A DNA stretch of 64,000 nucleotides from Herbaspirillum frisingense GSF30 (GCF_000300975.2 NZ_AEEC02000014.1:60541-124540); one strand, 5' to 3'. Positions 8,954-17,992 are shown, counted from the first letter of the stretch. The notes: generated by a model not told the origin, from the sequence alone. Numbers and translations: made by a program.

Positions 8954-10444
8954 TCAGACCGCCTCGTCCGTATCGCCCAGGTCCAGCTCTGCCGTCCCCA
9001 GCAGCTTCTGCGCACTTTCCGCCGGCAGCGCCTCCACCGACTTGAGCTTGCGGTTCATCTGGCGCGTACGGGTCTCGGCCTGATCGATGTTGCGGGCAGC
9101 GCGTTCCAGCGCCGCCTTGGTCGAGGCCAGCACTTCGCCGAACTTGCCGAACTCGGTCTTGACCGCGCCCAGCACCTGCCACACTTCGGAGGACCGCTTC
9201 TCCAGCGCCAGCGTGCGGAAGCCCATCTGCAGGCTGTTCAACAGTGCCGACAGCGTCGACGGCCCGGCGATGGTCACCCGGCAGGTACGCTGCAGATCGT
9301 CGGACAGGCCCGGTCGGCGCATCACCTCGGCATACAGGCCTTCGGTGGGCAGGAACAGGATCGCGAAATCGGTCGTCAGCGGGGGCGAGAGGTATTTCTC
9401 GGCGATGGTCTTGGCTTCGTTGCGCACGGCGCGCTCCAGCTCCTTGCCGGCGCTGGCCACGCCATCGGCGTCGGCGCGCTCGGCCGCATCGACCAGGCGT
9501 TCGTACTGTTCCTTGGGGAATTTGGCGTCGATGGGCATCCACACCGGCTCGCCCTCTTCCTTCGCTCCCGGCAGGCGGATGGCGAATTCCACGCGTTCGC
9601 CGGTGCCGCGCACGGTCTCGACGTTCTTGGCGTACTGCTCGGGCGTGAGCATCTGTTCCAGCAGGATTTCCAGCTGCACTTCACCCCAGGTGCCACGGGT
9701 CTTGACGTTGGTCAGCACGCGCTTGAGATCGCCCACACCGGTGGCCAGCTGCTGCATCTCGCCCAGGCCCTGATGCACCTTGTCCAGGCGGTCCGAGACC
9801 AGCTTGAAGGATTCACCCAGGCGCTGCTCCAGCGTGGCGTGCAGCTTCTCGTCCACGGTCTTGCGCATCTCTTCCAGCTTGAGCGCGTTGTCGTTCTGCA
9901 GATCCTTGATGCGGGCTTCCAGCGTGGCCCGCACTTCGCCCATGCGTTGGGCATTGGATTCGGTCAGTGCCGACAGTTGCTGGTTCAGGGTATCGCCGAA
10001 GCGCTTGAGCGAAACGGCCTGCTCTTCGCGGTTGACCTGTGCCTGCAGCGTGATGGACTGGCGCATGCTGTCCAGTTGCTGGGCGTTGGTTTCGTTCAGT
10101 TTCACCAGTTGCCGTGCGAAGCCGTCGATCTGCTGGTTCTGCAGGCCGGCCACGCTGGACATCTGCGTGGCCAGCGTCTGCTGCAACTGGGCGAAGTTGC
10201 TGCCCAGCTCCTGGCGCGTGCTCTGGGCGCTGGCCTGGACCTGGCTGCGCAACTCGCGCTCGATGCGCTCGCCGGTGTCCTGCTGGTGGCGTTGCAGCTC
10301 CTGCTGCAATTGCAGCAGCATGTCCTCGATGGCAGCCCCCGGGTCGTCGCGCGAGCCACCACGCAGCAGCAGCAGCAGCACCAGTACCTGCAAGACGATG
10401 CCGACCACAACCAGGCCGGCCAGGATCATTTCGAATGTATTCAT
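8954..10444 (-). CDS. rmuC: DNA recombination protein RmuC
   Basis: A nuclease-like protein that limits inversion at short inverted repeats. The 496-residue protein begins with one membrane segment (about residues 5-27, hydrophobic and ending LLLLLLRGG). A long coiled-coil region rich in Gln, Leu and Glu follows (about 45-235), then the conserved RmuC PD-(D/E)XK-like domain (about 250-430; segments LEILLEQMLTPEQY and PIDAKFPKEQYERL). It converges with moeA across the nested inverted-repeat element. This is a suggestive pairing given the function of RmuC, but I attach no causal meaning to it. A truncated haemoglobin gene lies 9 bases upstream. Confidence 0.94.
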   Translation of the reverse strand: MNTFEMILAGLVVVGIVLQVLVLLLLLRGGSRDDPGAAIEDMLLQLQQELQRHQQDTGERIERELRSQVQASAQSTRQELGSNFAQLQQTLATQMSSVAGLQNQQIDGFARQLVKLNETNAQQLDSMRQSITLQAQVNREEQAVSLKRFGDTLNQQLSALTESNAQRMGEVRATLEARIKDLQNDNALKLEEMRKTVDEKLHATLEQRLGESFKLVSDRLDKVHQGLGEMQQLATGVGDLKRVLTNVKTRGTWGEVQLEILLEQMLTPEQYAKNVETVRGTGERVEFAIRLPGAKEEGEPVWMPIDAKFPKEQYERLVDAAERADADGVASAGKELERAVRNEAKTIAEKYLSPPLTTDFAILFLPTEGLYAEVMRRPGLSDDLQRTCRVTIAGPSTLSALLNSLQMGFRTLALEKRSSEVWQVLGAVKTEFGKFGEVLASTKAALERAARNIDQAETRTRQMNRKLKSVEALPAESAQKLLGTAELDLGDTDEAV

Positions 10445-10453
10445 GGGGGGGGC

Positions 10454-10855
10454 TTACTCGGGCTTGTTGCGCATCCAGTCGGCGGTCTGATAGAGCGCCG
10501 TCAGCAGGCGTTTCATCAGCTCGTCGGGCAGGCCCACGTCCTGCATGGCCCAGGTCATGCAGCGCAGCCACTGGTCGCGCTCGGAGATGCCGATGGGGAA
10601 AGGCAGGTGACGTGCGCGCAGGCGCGGATGGCCGAACTTTTCCATGTACAGGCTGGGACCGCCGGTCCAGCCGGAGAGGAACATGTAGGTCTTCTCGCGC
10701 GAGCCCTCCAGCGAAGGCGGATGCAGCGCGCGAATGCCGGCGAACTCCGGCTCCAGGTCCATCAGGTCGTAGAAACGGTCGACCATCTCGCGCAGTTTTT
10801 CAGCGCCGCCGATGAGTTCGAACGTGGTGGGTTGGTTGGGATCTTCGATTTGCAT
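10454..10855 (-). CDS. Group II truncated haemoglobin
   Basis: A small haem protein of the trHbO class, thought to handle O2, NO or peroxide. The 133-residue product has the group II hallmarks: WTGGPSLYMEKFGHPRLR, the expected proximal histidine H83 (in RARHLPF), and the group II tryptophan W96 (ERDQWLRCM). The ATG at 10855 was chosen because it gives a normal N-terminus; the frame is open to 10888. It lies 9 bases upstream of rmuC in the same direction, so the two are probably co-transcribed. Confidence 0.92.
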   Translation of the reverse strand: MQIEDPNQPTTFELIGGAEKLREMVDRFYDLMDLEPEFAGIRALHPPSLEGSREKTYMFLSGWTGGPSLYMEKFGHPRLRARHLPFPIGISERDQWLRCMTWAMQDVGLPDELMKRLLTALYQTADWMRNKPE

Positions 10856-10936
10856 AAGACCGCCATGATACCGCAGCCGCCCCGCCATCGTCGGGCCGGC
10901 CGGCTGCGATCTGCAGGGCGTTTGACCTGCCTCGGC

Positions 10937-13435
10937 TCAGGCTTCGCGCAAGGTCTGCAGGGGCGGACGACGCAGCACGTGACGCAGTCCTGCCCAGCCG
11001 CCCAACGCCGAGCAGGCAGCGCCCAAGCCCATGCCGGCCACCCACACCAGCGGGCTGAAGCTCCAGTCGAAATTGAAGACGTAATGCGCCAGTGCCCAGC
11101 CGATGCCAGCCGCACCGCTGGCCGCCAGCAATCCCGCCAGCGAACCCACCAGCAGCACTTCGATGCGCTGCGCCCGCGATAGCTCCTGGCGCGTGGCGCC
11201 AAGGGCACGCAACAGGCCGGCCTCGCGCACCCGCTCGTCCTGCGAACCGGCCAGGGCCGCATACAGCACCAGCACGCCCGAGCAGAGCGTGAAGAGGAAC
11301 AGGAACTCCACCGCCGAAATCACCTGCCCCACCACCTCCTGGATCTGGCGCAGCACGCTGCCGATATCGACCACGGTGAGATTGGGGAAGTCGCGCGTCA
11401 GGCGATTGCCCAGGGCTTCCTGCTGCGGATCCAGATGCACCGCCGTGATCCAGCTCTGCGGGGTATCGCGCATCAGGGTCGGGTTCAGGATCACGAAGAA
11501 ATTGACCCGCAAGGACCCCCACTCCAGCTTGCGCAGGCTGGTCACCGGCGCCTCCACCAACTGGCCGGCGATGTCGAATTGCAGGCGATCACCCAACTGG
11601 ATGCCCAGGGTCTGCGCCAGGCCGCGCTCCACCGAGGCTTCCGGCTGGCGATCGTCGTACCAGCGGCCGGCGACGATGCCGTTGCCGGGCGGGATCTCGG
11701 CCATGGTGGAGAGGTTGAATTCACGATCGACCAGGCGCTTGGCGCGATCTTCCTGGTAATCCGCCGGGTTGACCGGGCGTCCGTTGATCTGCACCAGGCG
11801 GCCGCGGATCATCGGATACAGGGCGGCGTCCTTCACCCCGCCCTGCTGCAGCACCTGCTGCACCGCCTGGCGCTGGTCGGGCTGGATGTTGATGATGAAA
11901 CGATTGGGCGCATCCGCCGGGGTGGCCTGGCGCCAGGCACCTACCAGGTCGCCACGGATGACGGTCAGCAGCAGCAGCGCCATCAGGCCCAGCCCGAGCG
12001 CCACCACCTGCATCACGGCGGCTGCCGGTCGACGCTGCAGGCCATCGATGGCAAAGCGCCAGCTCTGGCGATCCACCAGGCCGCGCATGGAGCGTAGCGC
12101 CCGCAGGCAAAGCCAGGCCACCAGCGCGAACAGGCCGAAGCCGCCGAGGAAGCCGGCAATGGTCAGCAAGCCCAGCTTGAGGTCGCCGGCCTGCCACAGC
12201 AGCAAGCCCGAAAACACCAGCGTCCCCGACACATAGGTGAGCACCGTCATCGCCTGCGGTGCGCCCTGGTCGCGCCGGATCACCCGGTTATGCGGCACAT
12301 TGCGCAACTGCAGGATGGGTGGCAGCGCAAAGCCGAGCAGCAACAGCAGGCCGGTGGCCACGCCCTGCACCGCCGGTGCCCAGCCCGGCGCCGGCAAGGC
12401 GGTCGGCATGAAGCTGCCCAGCCACTGCAGCAGCGCAAAATGCGCGGCAAAGCCGACCAGCATGCCAATCACGCTGGCGGCCAGGCCGATGACGATGAAT
12501 TCGGTCAGGTACAGCCGCGTCACCTGCGCCTGGGTCATGCCGAAACAACGCAGCATGGCGCAGGCATCCAGGTGGCGCAGCATGAAGCGGCGCGCCGCCA
12601 TGGCCACCGCCAGCGCCGCCAGCATGGCCGAGAGCAGGCCCACCAGCGAGAGGAACTGTTCGGCCCGGTCCAGCGTGGCGCGCATCTCGGGACGACCGTT
12701 TTCCAATGACTCCAGGCGCACGCCGCGCAGCTTGTCGGCGTCGATCTGGCGCTCGATCTGCTTCTGGTAGCGCTGGACCTCCACGGCCGGGCCGGCGATC
12801 AGCAGCCGGTAGGTCACCCGTGAGCCGAGCTGCACCAGATGGGTGGCGGCCAGATCGGCTTGGCCCAGCATCACGCGGGGGGCGAAGTTGACGAAGGCGC
12901 TGCCACGGTCCGGTTCCACCGAGATGATGGCGGCGATCTTCAGCGGCAAGTCGCCCAGCTTGATGGTATCGCCCAGCTTCACGTCCAGTTGCGACAGGAT
13001 CTGCGGGTCCACCCACACCGTCCCCGGCTGTGGAATGCCTTCGGCCGGCTGGTCGCTGCCATCGGCGGCGCGCAGCCTGAGCTGGCCGCGCAGCGGATAG
13101 CCTGGCGTGACAGCCTTGATGGAAGAGAGCACCGAACGTGCCGCATCGCCCTCGCCCGCCAGCGCCATGCTGGGAAAGACCTGGGTCTGGGCCTGCAACA
13201 GCCCCTGCTGGCCGGCCTGCTGCACCCATTGCGGCGGCAGCGGCTGGTCGGCGGCCACCAGCAGGTCGGCCCCCAGCAGCTGGTGAGCGTCGCGGGCCAT
13301 GCCGGCCCGCATGCGGTCAACGAAGAAACCCACCGACGACAGGGCCGCCACCGCCACGATCAGGGCGATCAGCAGGAAGCGGAGTTCACCGGTACGCCAG
13401 TCGCGCAGGGTCATGCGCAATGCTTGTTGGAACAT
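10937..13435 (-). CDS. ABC transporter permease, FtsX/YbbP family
   Basis: An 832-residue inner-membrane protein of the large FtsX-like permease family (E. coli YbbP type). An N-terminal membrane segment (about residues 18-38, LLIALIVAVAALSSVGFFV) is followed by a periplasmic MacB-PCD-like domain, three membrane segments near 260-370, two central ones near 400-450 and 475-500, a second periplasmic domain, and a terminal FtsX bundle (about 700-825). YbbP normally works with the ATPase YbbA and sits near the esterase TesA; neither is adjacent here, so the ATPase partner must lie elsewhere. The substrate is unknown, probably a lipid or lipoprotein-linked process. Confidence 0.88.
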   Translation of the reverse strand: MFQQALRMTLRDWRTGELRFLLIALIVAVAALSSVGFFVDRMRAGMARDAHQLLGADLLVAADQPLPPQWVQQAGQQGLLQAQTQVFPSMALAGEGDAARSVLSSIKAVTPGYPLRGQLRLRAADGSDQPAEGIPQPGTVWVDPQILSQLDVKLGDTIKLGDLPLKIAAIISVEPDRGSAFVNFAPRVMLGQADLAATHLVQLGSRVTYRLLIAGPAVEVQRYQKQIERQIDADKLRGVRLESLENGRPEMRATLDRAEQFLSLVGLLSAMLAALAVAMAARRFMLRHLDACAMLRCFGMTQAQVTRLYLTEFIVIGLAASVIGMLVGFAAHFALLQWLGSFMPTALPAPGWAPAVQGVATGLLLLLGFALPPILQLRNVPHNRVIRRDQGAPQAMTVLTYVSGTLVFSGLLLWQAGDLKLGLLTIAGFLGGFGLFALVAWLCLRALRSMRGLVDRQSWRFAIDGLQRRPAAAVMQVVALGLGLMALLLLTVIRGDLVGAWRQATPADAPNRFIINIQPDQRQAVQQVLQQGGVKDAALYPMIRGRLVQINGRPVNPADYQEDRAKRLVDREFNLSTMAEIPPGNGIVAGRWYDDRQPEASVERGLAQTLGIQLGDRLQFDIAGQLVEAPVTSLRKLEWGSLRVNFFVILNPTLMRDTPQSWITAVHLDPQQEALGNRLTRDFPNLTVVDIGSVLRQIQEVVGQVISAVEFLFLFTLCSGVLVLYAALAGSQDERVREAGLLRALGATRQELSRAQRIEVLLVGSLAGLLAASGAAGIGWALAHYVFNFDWSFSPLVWVAGMGLGAACSALGGWAGLRHVLRRPPLQTLREA

Positions 13436-13536
13436 TCAGTCGCCAGGAATAAAAAAAGAAAGAAGAAAGGAAGCAGAAAATGCGCAGGCCATACCTGCAC
13501 CATCGCGGGAATAGCGATTCCACGCCGCCTGCAGGC

Positions 13537-13887
13537 TCAACGCAACCAGAGCGCCACCAGCCCCACGGCCAGCAGCACGCAACCGGCGGTCAACATGCGC
13601 AGGCGCGAGCGCATGCGGTCCATGGTGGCGACCAGTTGCGCATTCTGCTCGGCCAGGGTGTTGATCAACTGGCTGGCTTCCAGCTGTTCGCCCTCCAGCT
13701 GCCGGATGCGCTGGGCGAACAGTTCGGCATCGCTGGCCGCCGGCATGGCCTCCTGCGCCTCCACCGCCGACTTGGCCTTGCGGGTGCGCGACCAGAGATC
13801 ACGTGCGCCCTTGACGATGCCCGGGGTGGCCTGGACCACGTCGCCCCAGGGAATCAACTTGATGGCAGACAACCAGCTCAATCCCAT
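13537..13887 (-). CDS. Hypothetical membrane-anchored coiled-coil protein
   Basis: I do not recognise a named family. The 116-residue product starts at 13887, where an AAGGAGA ribosome-binding site stands about 8 bases upstream; the frame is open further upstream without support. A soluble N-terminus (LIPWGDVVQATPGIVKGARD) is followed by a Gln/Glu/Leu-rich coiled coil at about residues 50-90, then a C-terminal membrane segment (about 97-115: LTAGCVLLAVGLVALWL) ending in Arg. It is probably tail-anchored in the inner membrane. It lies 101 bases upstream of the FtsX-type permease in the same direction and could be co-transcribed. Confidence 0.7.
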   Translation of the reverse strand: MGLSWLSAIKLIPWGDVVQATPGIVKGARDLWSRTRKAKSAVEAQEAMPAASDAELFAQRIRQLEGEQLEASQLINTLAEQNAQLVATMDRMRSRLRMLTAGCVLLAVGLVALWLR

Positions 13888-14035
13888 GTGTTTCTCCTTT
13901 GTCGGCAGGGTCGGATACGGCTTGTTGCAATTTCGTTGCACGCCTGGGAGAACCGTGACCCCGCACTGTCTTCTAAGACAGGCAAAATGCAATTCTATCC
14001 CGAGCATCCGGTAACCATGACGGAGTTTCCTGACG

Positions 14036-14425
14036 ATGAAAGCCCCCCTGCCCCTGCTGGGCGCCCTGCTGTTCCTGTGCGCCGGCGCCAGCTACGCCGC
14101 CGATTGCAGCAAGGCCGCCACCCAGGCCGAAATGAATGCCTGCGCCTCGCAGACCCTGACCCAGAACGACAGCGACCTCAATGCCACCTATCTGGCCTAC
14201 CGCGAGAAGCTGAACAAGGCCCAGCAGAACCAGCTGCGCGAAGTGCAACTGGCCTGGCTGAAATACCGCGACCTGTCCTGCCGGTTCGAGAGCTCCGCCA
14301 GCGCCGGTGGCTCGGCGGCCCCGCTGGCCCTGCAGACCTGCCTGGCCGACAAGACCCGGCAGCGCGCCGATGAGCTCAAGGCCCTGGCCGGCTGCCAGGA
14401 GGGTGACCTGAACTGCGTACGCTAG
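14036..14425 (+). CDS. Secreted LprI-like (DUF1311) protein
   Basis: A 129-residue periplasmic protein with a clear signal peptide (residues 1-21, cleavage after ASYA). The mature part matches the DUF1311/LprI pattern: an early Cys (ADCSKA), NACAS, the repeat-forming LNATYLAYREKL and QLAWLKYRDLSC, and a late TCLADKTRQRADEL. Four to six cysteines suggest disulphides. Some family members inhibit lysozyme (LprI of Mycobacterium); whether this one does is unknown. It heads a run of small secreted proteins on the plus strand. Confidence 0.82.
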   Translation: MKAPLPLLGALLFLCAGASYAADCSKAATQAEMNACASQTLTQNDSDLNATYLAYREKLNKAQQNQLREVQLAWLKYRDLSCRFESSASAGGSAAPLALQTCLADKTRQRADELKALAGCQEGDLNCVR

Positions 14426-14504
14426 GCAGTCGCAAACTTTCATGCTGTAATGCTCCCGTCTGAATTTTCAGACAGACGAATCCACACTGCCCAGGGAGTA
14501 TTCA

Positions 14505-14804
14505 ATGAAAAAATTGCTCATCGCCATCACCTCTTTCGCACTGGCCGCCCCGCTACTGGTGGCAAGTCCCGCCATGGCGGAAAACGCCCAGCAGAACAAG
14601 ATGAAGCAATGTAATGCGGACGCCACCGCTGCCGGCAAGAAAGGAGACGACCGCAAGGCCTTCATGTCGTCCTGCCTGAAGAAGGAACAGCCCAAGCCGG
14701 CGACCCAGCAGGACAAGATGAAGCAGTGCAATGCCGACGCCGCTGGCAAGAAGGGTGACGAGCGCAAGGCCTTCATGTCGTCGTGTTTGAAAAAGGACAA
14801 ATGA
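14505..14804 (+). CDS. psiF: PsiF-repeat secreted protein
   Basis: A 99-residue exported protein. The signal peptide covers residues 1-25 (ends SPAMA). The mature part contains two PsiF repeats of about 33 residues, each with KMKQCNADA, AGKKGD and RKAFMSSCLKK, giving two cysteines per repeat. PsiF is phosphate-starvation-inducible in E. coli; its molecular role is unknown. An AGGGAGT ribosome-binding site lies about 8 bases before the ATG. A strong terminator follows at 14868. The two repeats are so alike that a recent internal duplication is likely. Confidence 0.88.
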   Translation: MKKLLIAITSFALAAPLLVASPAMAENAQQNKMKQCNADATAAGKKGDDRKAFMSSCLKKEQPKPATQQDKMKQCNADAAGKKGDERKAFMSSCLKKDK

Positions 14805-14867
14805 AGCTGAAGTGAAGGAAAAGGCAGGCGCAGGCCATTCCATCGGCCTCAGCGGCCTGCCCGGATG

Positions 14868-14903
14868 AAAAAAACCCGCAAGTTTGTGACTTGCGGGTTT
14901 TTT
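14868..14903. terminator. Bidirectional terminator between psiF and the LysE-type gene
   Basis: A nine-base-pair stem, CCCGCAAGT with ACTTGCGGG, is flanked by seven A's on the left and six T's on the right. It can serve the psiF transcript on the plus strand and the convergent LysE-type gene on the minus strand. Confidence 0.93.
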
Positions 14904-14931
14904 GTTGGGCGCGTGGGCCTGCGCCCGTGAT

Positions 14932-15591
14932 TCAGTGCTGGGTGCGCTTGAAGAAGAACAGTCCCGCGCCCACCAGCATCAGCACGCCACCGAAGAAACG
15001 GTTCTGCGCCTTGATCGCCTTCTGGCTGCGGAAGAAGCGCTGCAGGCGGCTGGCCGCGAACGCGTAGCCATGCATCACTACCAGGTCCACCACCACCATG
15101 GTCACCGCCAGCACCAGCAGTTGCAGCCACAGCGGACGCTGGTGGTCGATGAACTGCGGCAGCACGGCCACCATGAAGACGATGCCCTTGGGATTGGTGG
15201 CATTGGTCAGGAAACCGGTCATGCAACGTTGCCACCAGAGCTGGCCACGATTGGCGCGGGCGGCGGCATTGGCCGCGTCCAGCGCTTCGCCCTGCTGCTC
15301 GGTCGGCACCGGCGCGCGCCATTGCGAAAAACCGAGATAGATCAGATACAGCGCACCGGCCACCTTGATGACGTTGAAGGCGGTTTCGGAGGCCACCAGC
15401 AGCGAACCGACGCCTGCCCCGGCGATCACCAGGATCACCACCAGCGCGATCTCCAGCCCGAGGATGGTGGCACTGGTGCGGCGCACGCCGTAATTGAGAC
15501 CGTGGCTCATGGACAGGACCGCGCCCGAACCGGGCGAGATGGCGATGACGCATGCAGCGGCGAAGAAGGTGAACCAGGTCTGGTAGTCCAT
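14932..15591 (-). CDS. LysE/RhtB-family amino-acid exporter
   Basis: An inner-membrane exporter of the LysE superfamily (amino acids such as homoserine, threonine or lysine; substrate not predictable). The 219-residue protein begins MDYQTWFTFFAAACVIAISPGSG, with the family motif SPGSGAVLSMSHGLNYGVRR just after the first membrane helix, and six hydrophobic segments in all. The ATG at 15591 matches the usual family start; two upstream in-frame starts (15627, 15636) are possible. It converges with psiF across a shared terminator. Confidence 0.88.
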   Translation of the reverse strand: MDYQTWFTFFAAACVIAISPGSGAVLSMSHGLNYGVRRTSATILGLEIALVVILVIAGAGVGSLLVASETAFNVIKVAGALYLIYLGFSQWRAPVPTEQQGEALDAANAAARANRGQLWWQRCMTGFLTNATNPKGIVFMVAVLPQFIDHQRPLWLQLLVLAVTMVVVDLVVMHGYAFAASRLQRFFRSQKAIKAQNRFFGGVLMLVGAGLFFFKRTQH

Positions 15592-15796
15592 GAGGCGCTC
15601 GGTGAGGCAAAAAGTGAAGATGCTCATTATAAGCAAAGCCGCAACGATTGCTTACAAATCCACGATGAATTGAAACACTTTGACGTCGTCCTGCACGTCG
15701 GCGGCTCGTTATAGGAAGCAAGGCGCAAGGAAATGATGAAGCGATTACGCAAAATCAAGCGCCGAGCGTAACAACCACTTTCTAAAGGAAATTGCC

Positions 15797-16087
15797 ATGA
15801 AAACCCAATCCGTCATCGTCGCTTCCCTGCTGACCGCGCTGGCCCTGCCGGTGTTTGCCCAGACCGGCGCCACCGCACCTGCCACTGCCGCGCCAGCCGC
15901 GACCACGGCCGCACCGGCCAAGGCGGAAGCAGGCAAGACCGAGGCGACGAGCAAGGCCAAGGCCAAGACCAAGTCCGAACATCACGCCAAGCACAAGAAG
16001 GCCGAAAAGAAGGCCGCCGGCAGCGAAGCCAAGCCCGCAGCCGAGGCTGCACCGGCCGCCGCACCAGCTGCTGCCAAGACCAAGTAA
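15797..16087 (+). CDS. Small secreted Ala/Lys/His-rich protein (acid-shock-like), copy 1
   Basis: A 96-residue low-complexity exported protein. The signal peptide is residues 1-21 (MKTQSVIVASLLTALALPVFA). The mature part is Ala/Pro/Thr-rich, then Lys-rich with a basic core SEHHAKHKKAEKKAAG and an Ala/Pro tail. Composition and layout resemble the acid-shock protein Asr of enterobacteria, which is periplasmic and His/Lys/Ala-rich; this is resemblance, not proven homology. A closely related gene follows 77 bases later. A ribosome-binding site (AAAGGAA) precedes the ATG. Confidence 0.75.
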   Translation: MKTQSVIVASLLTALALPVFAQTGATAPATAAPAATTAAPAKAEAGKTEATSKAKAKTKSEHHAKHKKAEKKAAGSEAKPAAEAAPAAAPAAAKTK

Positions 16088-16164
16088 TCCTGCAGTACAC
16101 CGTACGACCGAACACTGACACACCCCATCCGAACCGATTTTCGTCTCCTTGAAAGGACACCATC

Positions 16165-16416
16165 ATGAACACCAAGACCATCATCGTTGCCTCCCTGTTG
16201 TCGGCCCTGACCCTGCCCGTGTTTGCCCAGACCGGCGCCGCAGCAGCACCGGCCGCCGCCCCGGCCAAGACCGAAGCCGCCAAGACCGAGGCTGCGCCCA
16301 AGGCCAAGCATCACGTCAAGCACAAGAAATCGGAGAAGAAGGCCGAAGCCAAGACTGACAAGAAGGAAGCCACCGGCGAGCAAGCAAAGCCGGCCACCGA
16401 CGGCGCCAAGAAGTAA
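16165..16416 (+). CDS. Small secreted Ala/Lys/His-rich protein (acid-shock-like), copy 2
   Basis: An 83-residue paralogue of the preceding gene. Signal peptides are nearly identical (IIVASLLSALTLPVFAQTGA here, IVASLLTALALPVFAQTGAT there). Both share the basic core (HHVKHKKSEKKAEAK here) and an Ala/Lys-rich tail. The head-to-tail copies indicate a local tandem duplication that kept the signal peptide and basic core and let the Ala/Pro spacers drift. AAAGGA stands about 8 bases before the ATG. A terminator at 16490 follows, so the pair may form one transcript. Confidence 0.75.
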   Translation: MNTKTIIVASLLSALTLPVFAQTGAAAAPAAAPAKTEAAKTEAAPKAKHHVKHKKSEKKAEAKTDKKEATGEQAKPATDGAKK

Positions 16417-16489
16417 GCCGTCCGCAAGGAGCAGGACCGGGCGCGGTTGATCTTCAGCCACGCCCGCCATGTCAGGGATGACAGGGATG

Positions 16490-16526
16490 CCGCACCCTCG
16501 CCAAAGGCCAGGGTGCGGTATTTTTT
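16490..16526 (+). terminator. Terminator after the acid-shock-like pair
   Basis: CCGCACCCT pairs with AGGGTGCGG across an 11-base loop and is followed by TATTTTTTATAT on the plus strand. It lies between the tandem secreted-protein genes and convergent tilS. Confidence 0.85.
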
Positions 16527-16555
16527 ATATTGTTTAGATCATTGGAGCCAAGGAT

Positions 16556-17974
16556 TCAGTCAGGCTGCCAACGCAAGGTGATACGTTCGCCCTGTGTGAC
16601 GAAACGACTGCAGTCCATGCCGATGCCGGCGGCCAGGAGCAAGGTGTCGCCGGCCCACACCAGCGGCAGGTAGGGTCGCTCCCAGGCGGGGACATCGGCG
16701 CTCTGATATTGCTGCTTGAGGCTGCGCGCCGGCCGGTTGTGTGCCAGCCTGACACGCTCGCCACCGCTGCGACCGCAGACCAACAGGGATTGCGACTGCA
16801 GCCAGGCCGGATCGAAGCCGCCCCGGCCATCGGCGTCAACCTCGGTACCTGAAACAGGCTCGAAATGCAGCGTGCCGTAGAAGGCCGGCACATGCACCTG
16901 GGCCTGGCCTTGCCAGCGCAATTGCAGGGATTCGCCCTCTTCCGGCGGCCTGCGGCGCGGGGCCAGGAAGACGCGGTCGCGATAGCGGTGCACCTCGCCA
17001 TCGGGATGCGAGACACACAGTTGCGCCTCGACGTCGGCCTGCAGCAGTTGACTGCGCATCTCCTGCATCCAGGCCGCCGAGGGCATGCGCATGCCGCGCA
17101 GCGCAAACCAGTGGCGCATCAGATTGAGGAAGCGCTGCTCGCTCAACTGGCGCAGCGCCGGCATGCGCAAGTGATCGTCCTGCCGACATTGCTCCAGGTC
17201 GGCCTGAGCCACTTCGCGCAGCAATTCCTGCGCGCCCTGGGCATGGCCCGCAGCCCGCGCCAGTCGCTGCTGATAGCCGGGAAAGACCTGCCCCAGCGCC
17301 GGCATGACCTGATGACGCAAGGCATTGCGGGCGTAGCGCGGATCACGGTTGGATTCATCCTCGATCCAGCTCAGCGACAGCGCCTGCGCGACGCTCTCCA
17401 GTTGCGCGCGCGTCACCCCCAGCAACGGCCGAGCCATCTGGGTATCCGCATCGCCCAGCAAGGCTGGCGCAGCATTGCAGCGATCCATGCCGGACAGACC
17501 GGCCAGGCCGCTGCCGCGCAGCAGTTGCAGCAGCACGGTTTCGGCCTGGTCGTCGAGGTGATGCGCGGTCAGCAGCAGGCGCGCGCCCTGCTGGCGACAC
17601 AGGCGCCCCAGGGCGGCATAGCGCGCCAAGCGCGCCGCTTCTTCCACGCCGCTGTCGGCAACCTGCTGCAGTTGTACCCGTTCGGCCTGGAAGGCCAGAC
17701 CGCGCGCGTCGCAAAAGCCCTGTGCGTGCGCCAGCCAGGCGTCCGCATGAGGGCTGAGCCCATGATGGACGTGCAAGGCCACCAGCCTGCCACCCGCCTG
17801 CTGCGCCCAATGCGCGGCCACCTGCAGCAGCACGGTGGAATCCAGCCCTGCGCTGTAGGCCACGGCCAGGGTGTCGCGACGGGCGTCGAAGCCGGCCAGC
17901 GCCAGCGTGGCCTGCAGGGCCTGCATCAGGCTGACCAGGGTCTTGTCGTGGGAGGCGGAAAGATGATCGGACAT
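16556..17974 (-). CDS. tilS: tRNA(Ile)-lysidine synthetase
   Basis: Modifies C34 of tRNA-Ile(CAU) to lysidine so that AUA is read as isoleucine; essential. The 472-residue protein has the N-terminal PP-loop ATPase motif in the form AYSAGLDST (about residues 40-48), the HHLDDQAETVLLQLLRGSGL segment, SRNDPRYARNALRH-like text (seen as DESNRDPRYARN), and the TilS substrate-binding and C-terminal domains (ending WERPYLPLVWAGD...). It lies downstream of accA on the same strand, separated by a probable terminator. Confidence 0.95.
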   Translation of the reverse strand: MSDHLSASHDKTLVSLMQALQATLALAGFDARRDTLAVAYSAGLDSTVLLQVAAHWAQQAGGRLVALHVHHGLSPHADAWLAHAQGFCDARGLAFQAERVQLQQVADSGVEEAARLARYAALGRLCRQQGARLLLTAHHLDDQAETVLLQLLRGSGLAGLSGMDRCNAAPALLGDADTQMARPLLGVTRAQLESVAQALSLSWIEDESNRDPRYARNALRHQVMPALGQVFPGYQQRLARAAGHAQGAQELLREVAQADLEQCRQDDHLRMPALRQLSEQRFLNLMRHWFALRGMRMPSAAWMQEMRSQLLQADVEAQLCVSHPDGEVHRYRDRVFLAPRRRPPEEGESLQLRWQGQAQVHVPAFYGTLHFEPVSGTEVDADGRGGFDPAWLQSQSLLVCGRSGGERVRLAHNRPARSLKQQYQSADVPAWERPYLPLVWAGDTLLLAAGIGMDCSRFVTQGERITLRWQPD

Positions 17975-17992
17975 GGGAAACGCGGCGGCTGA

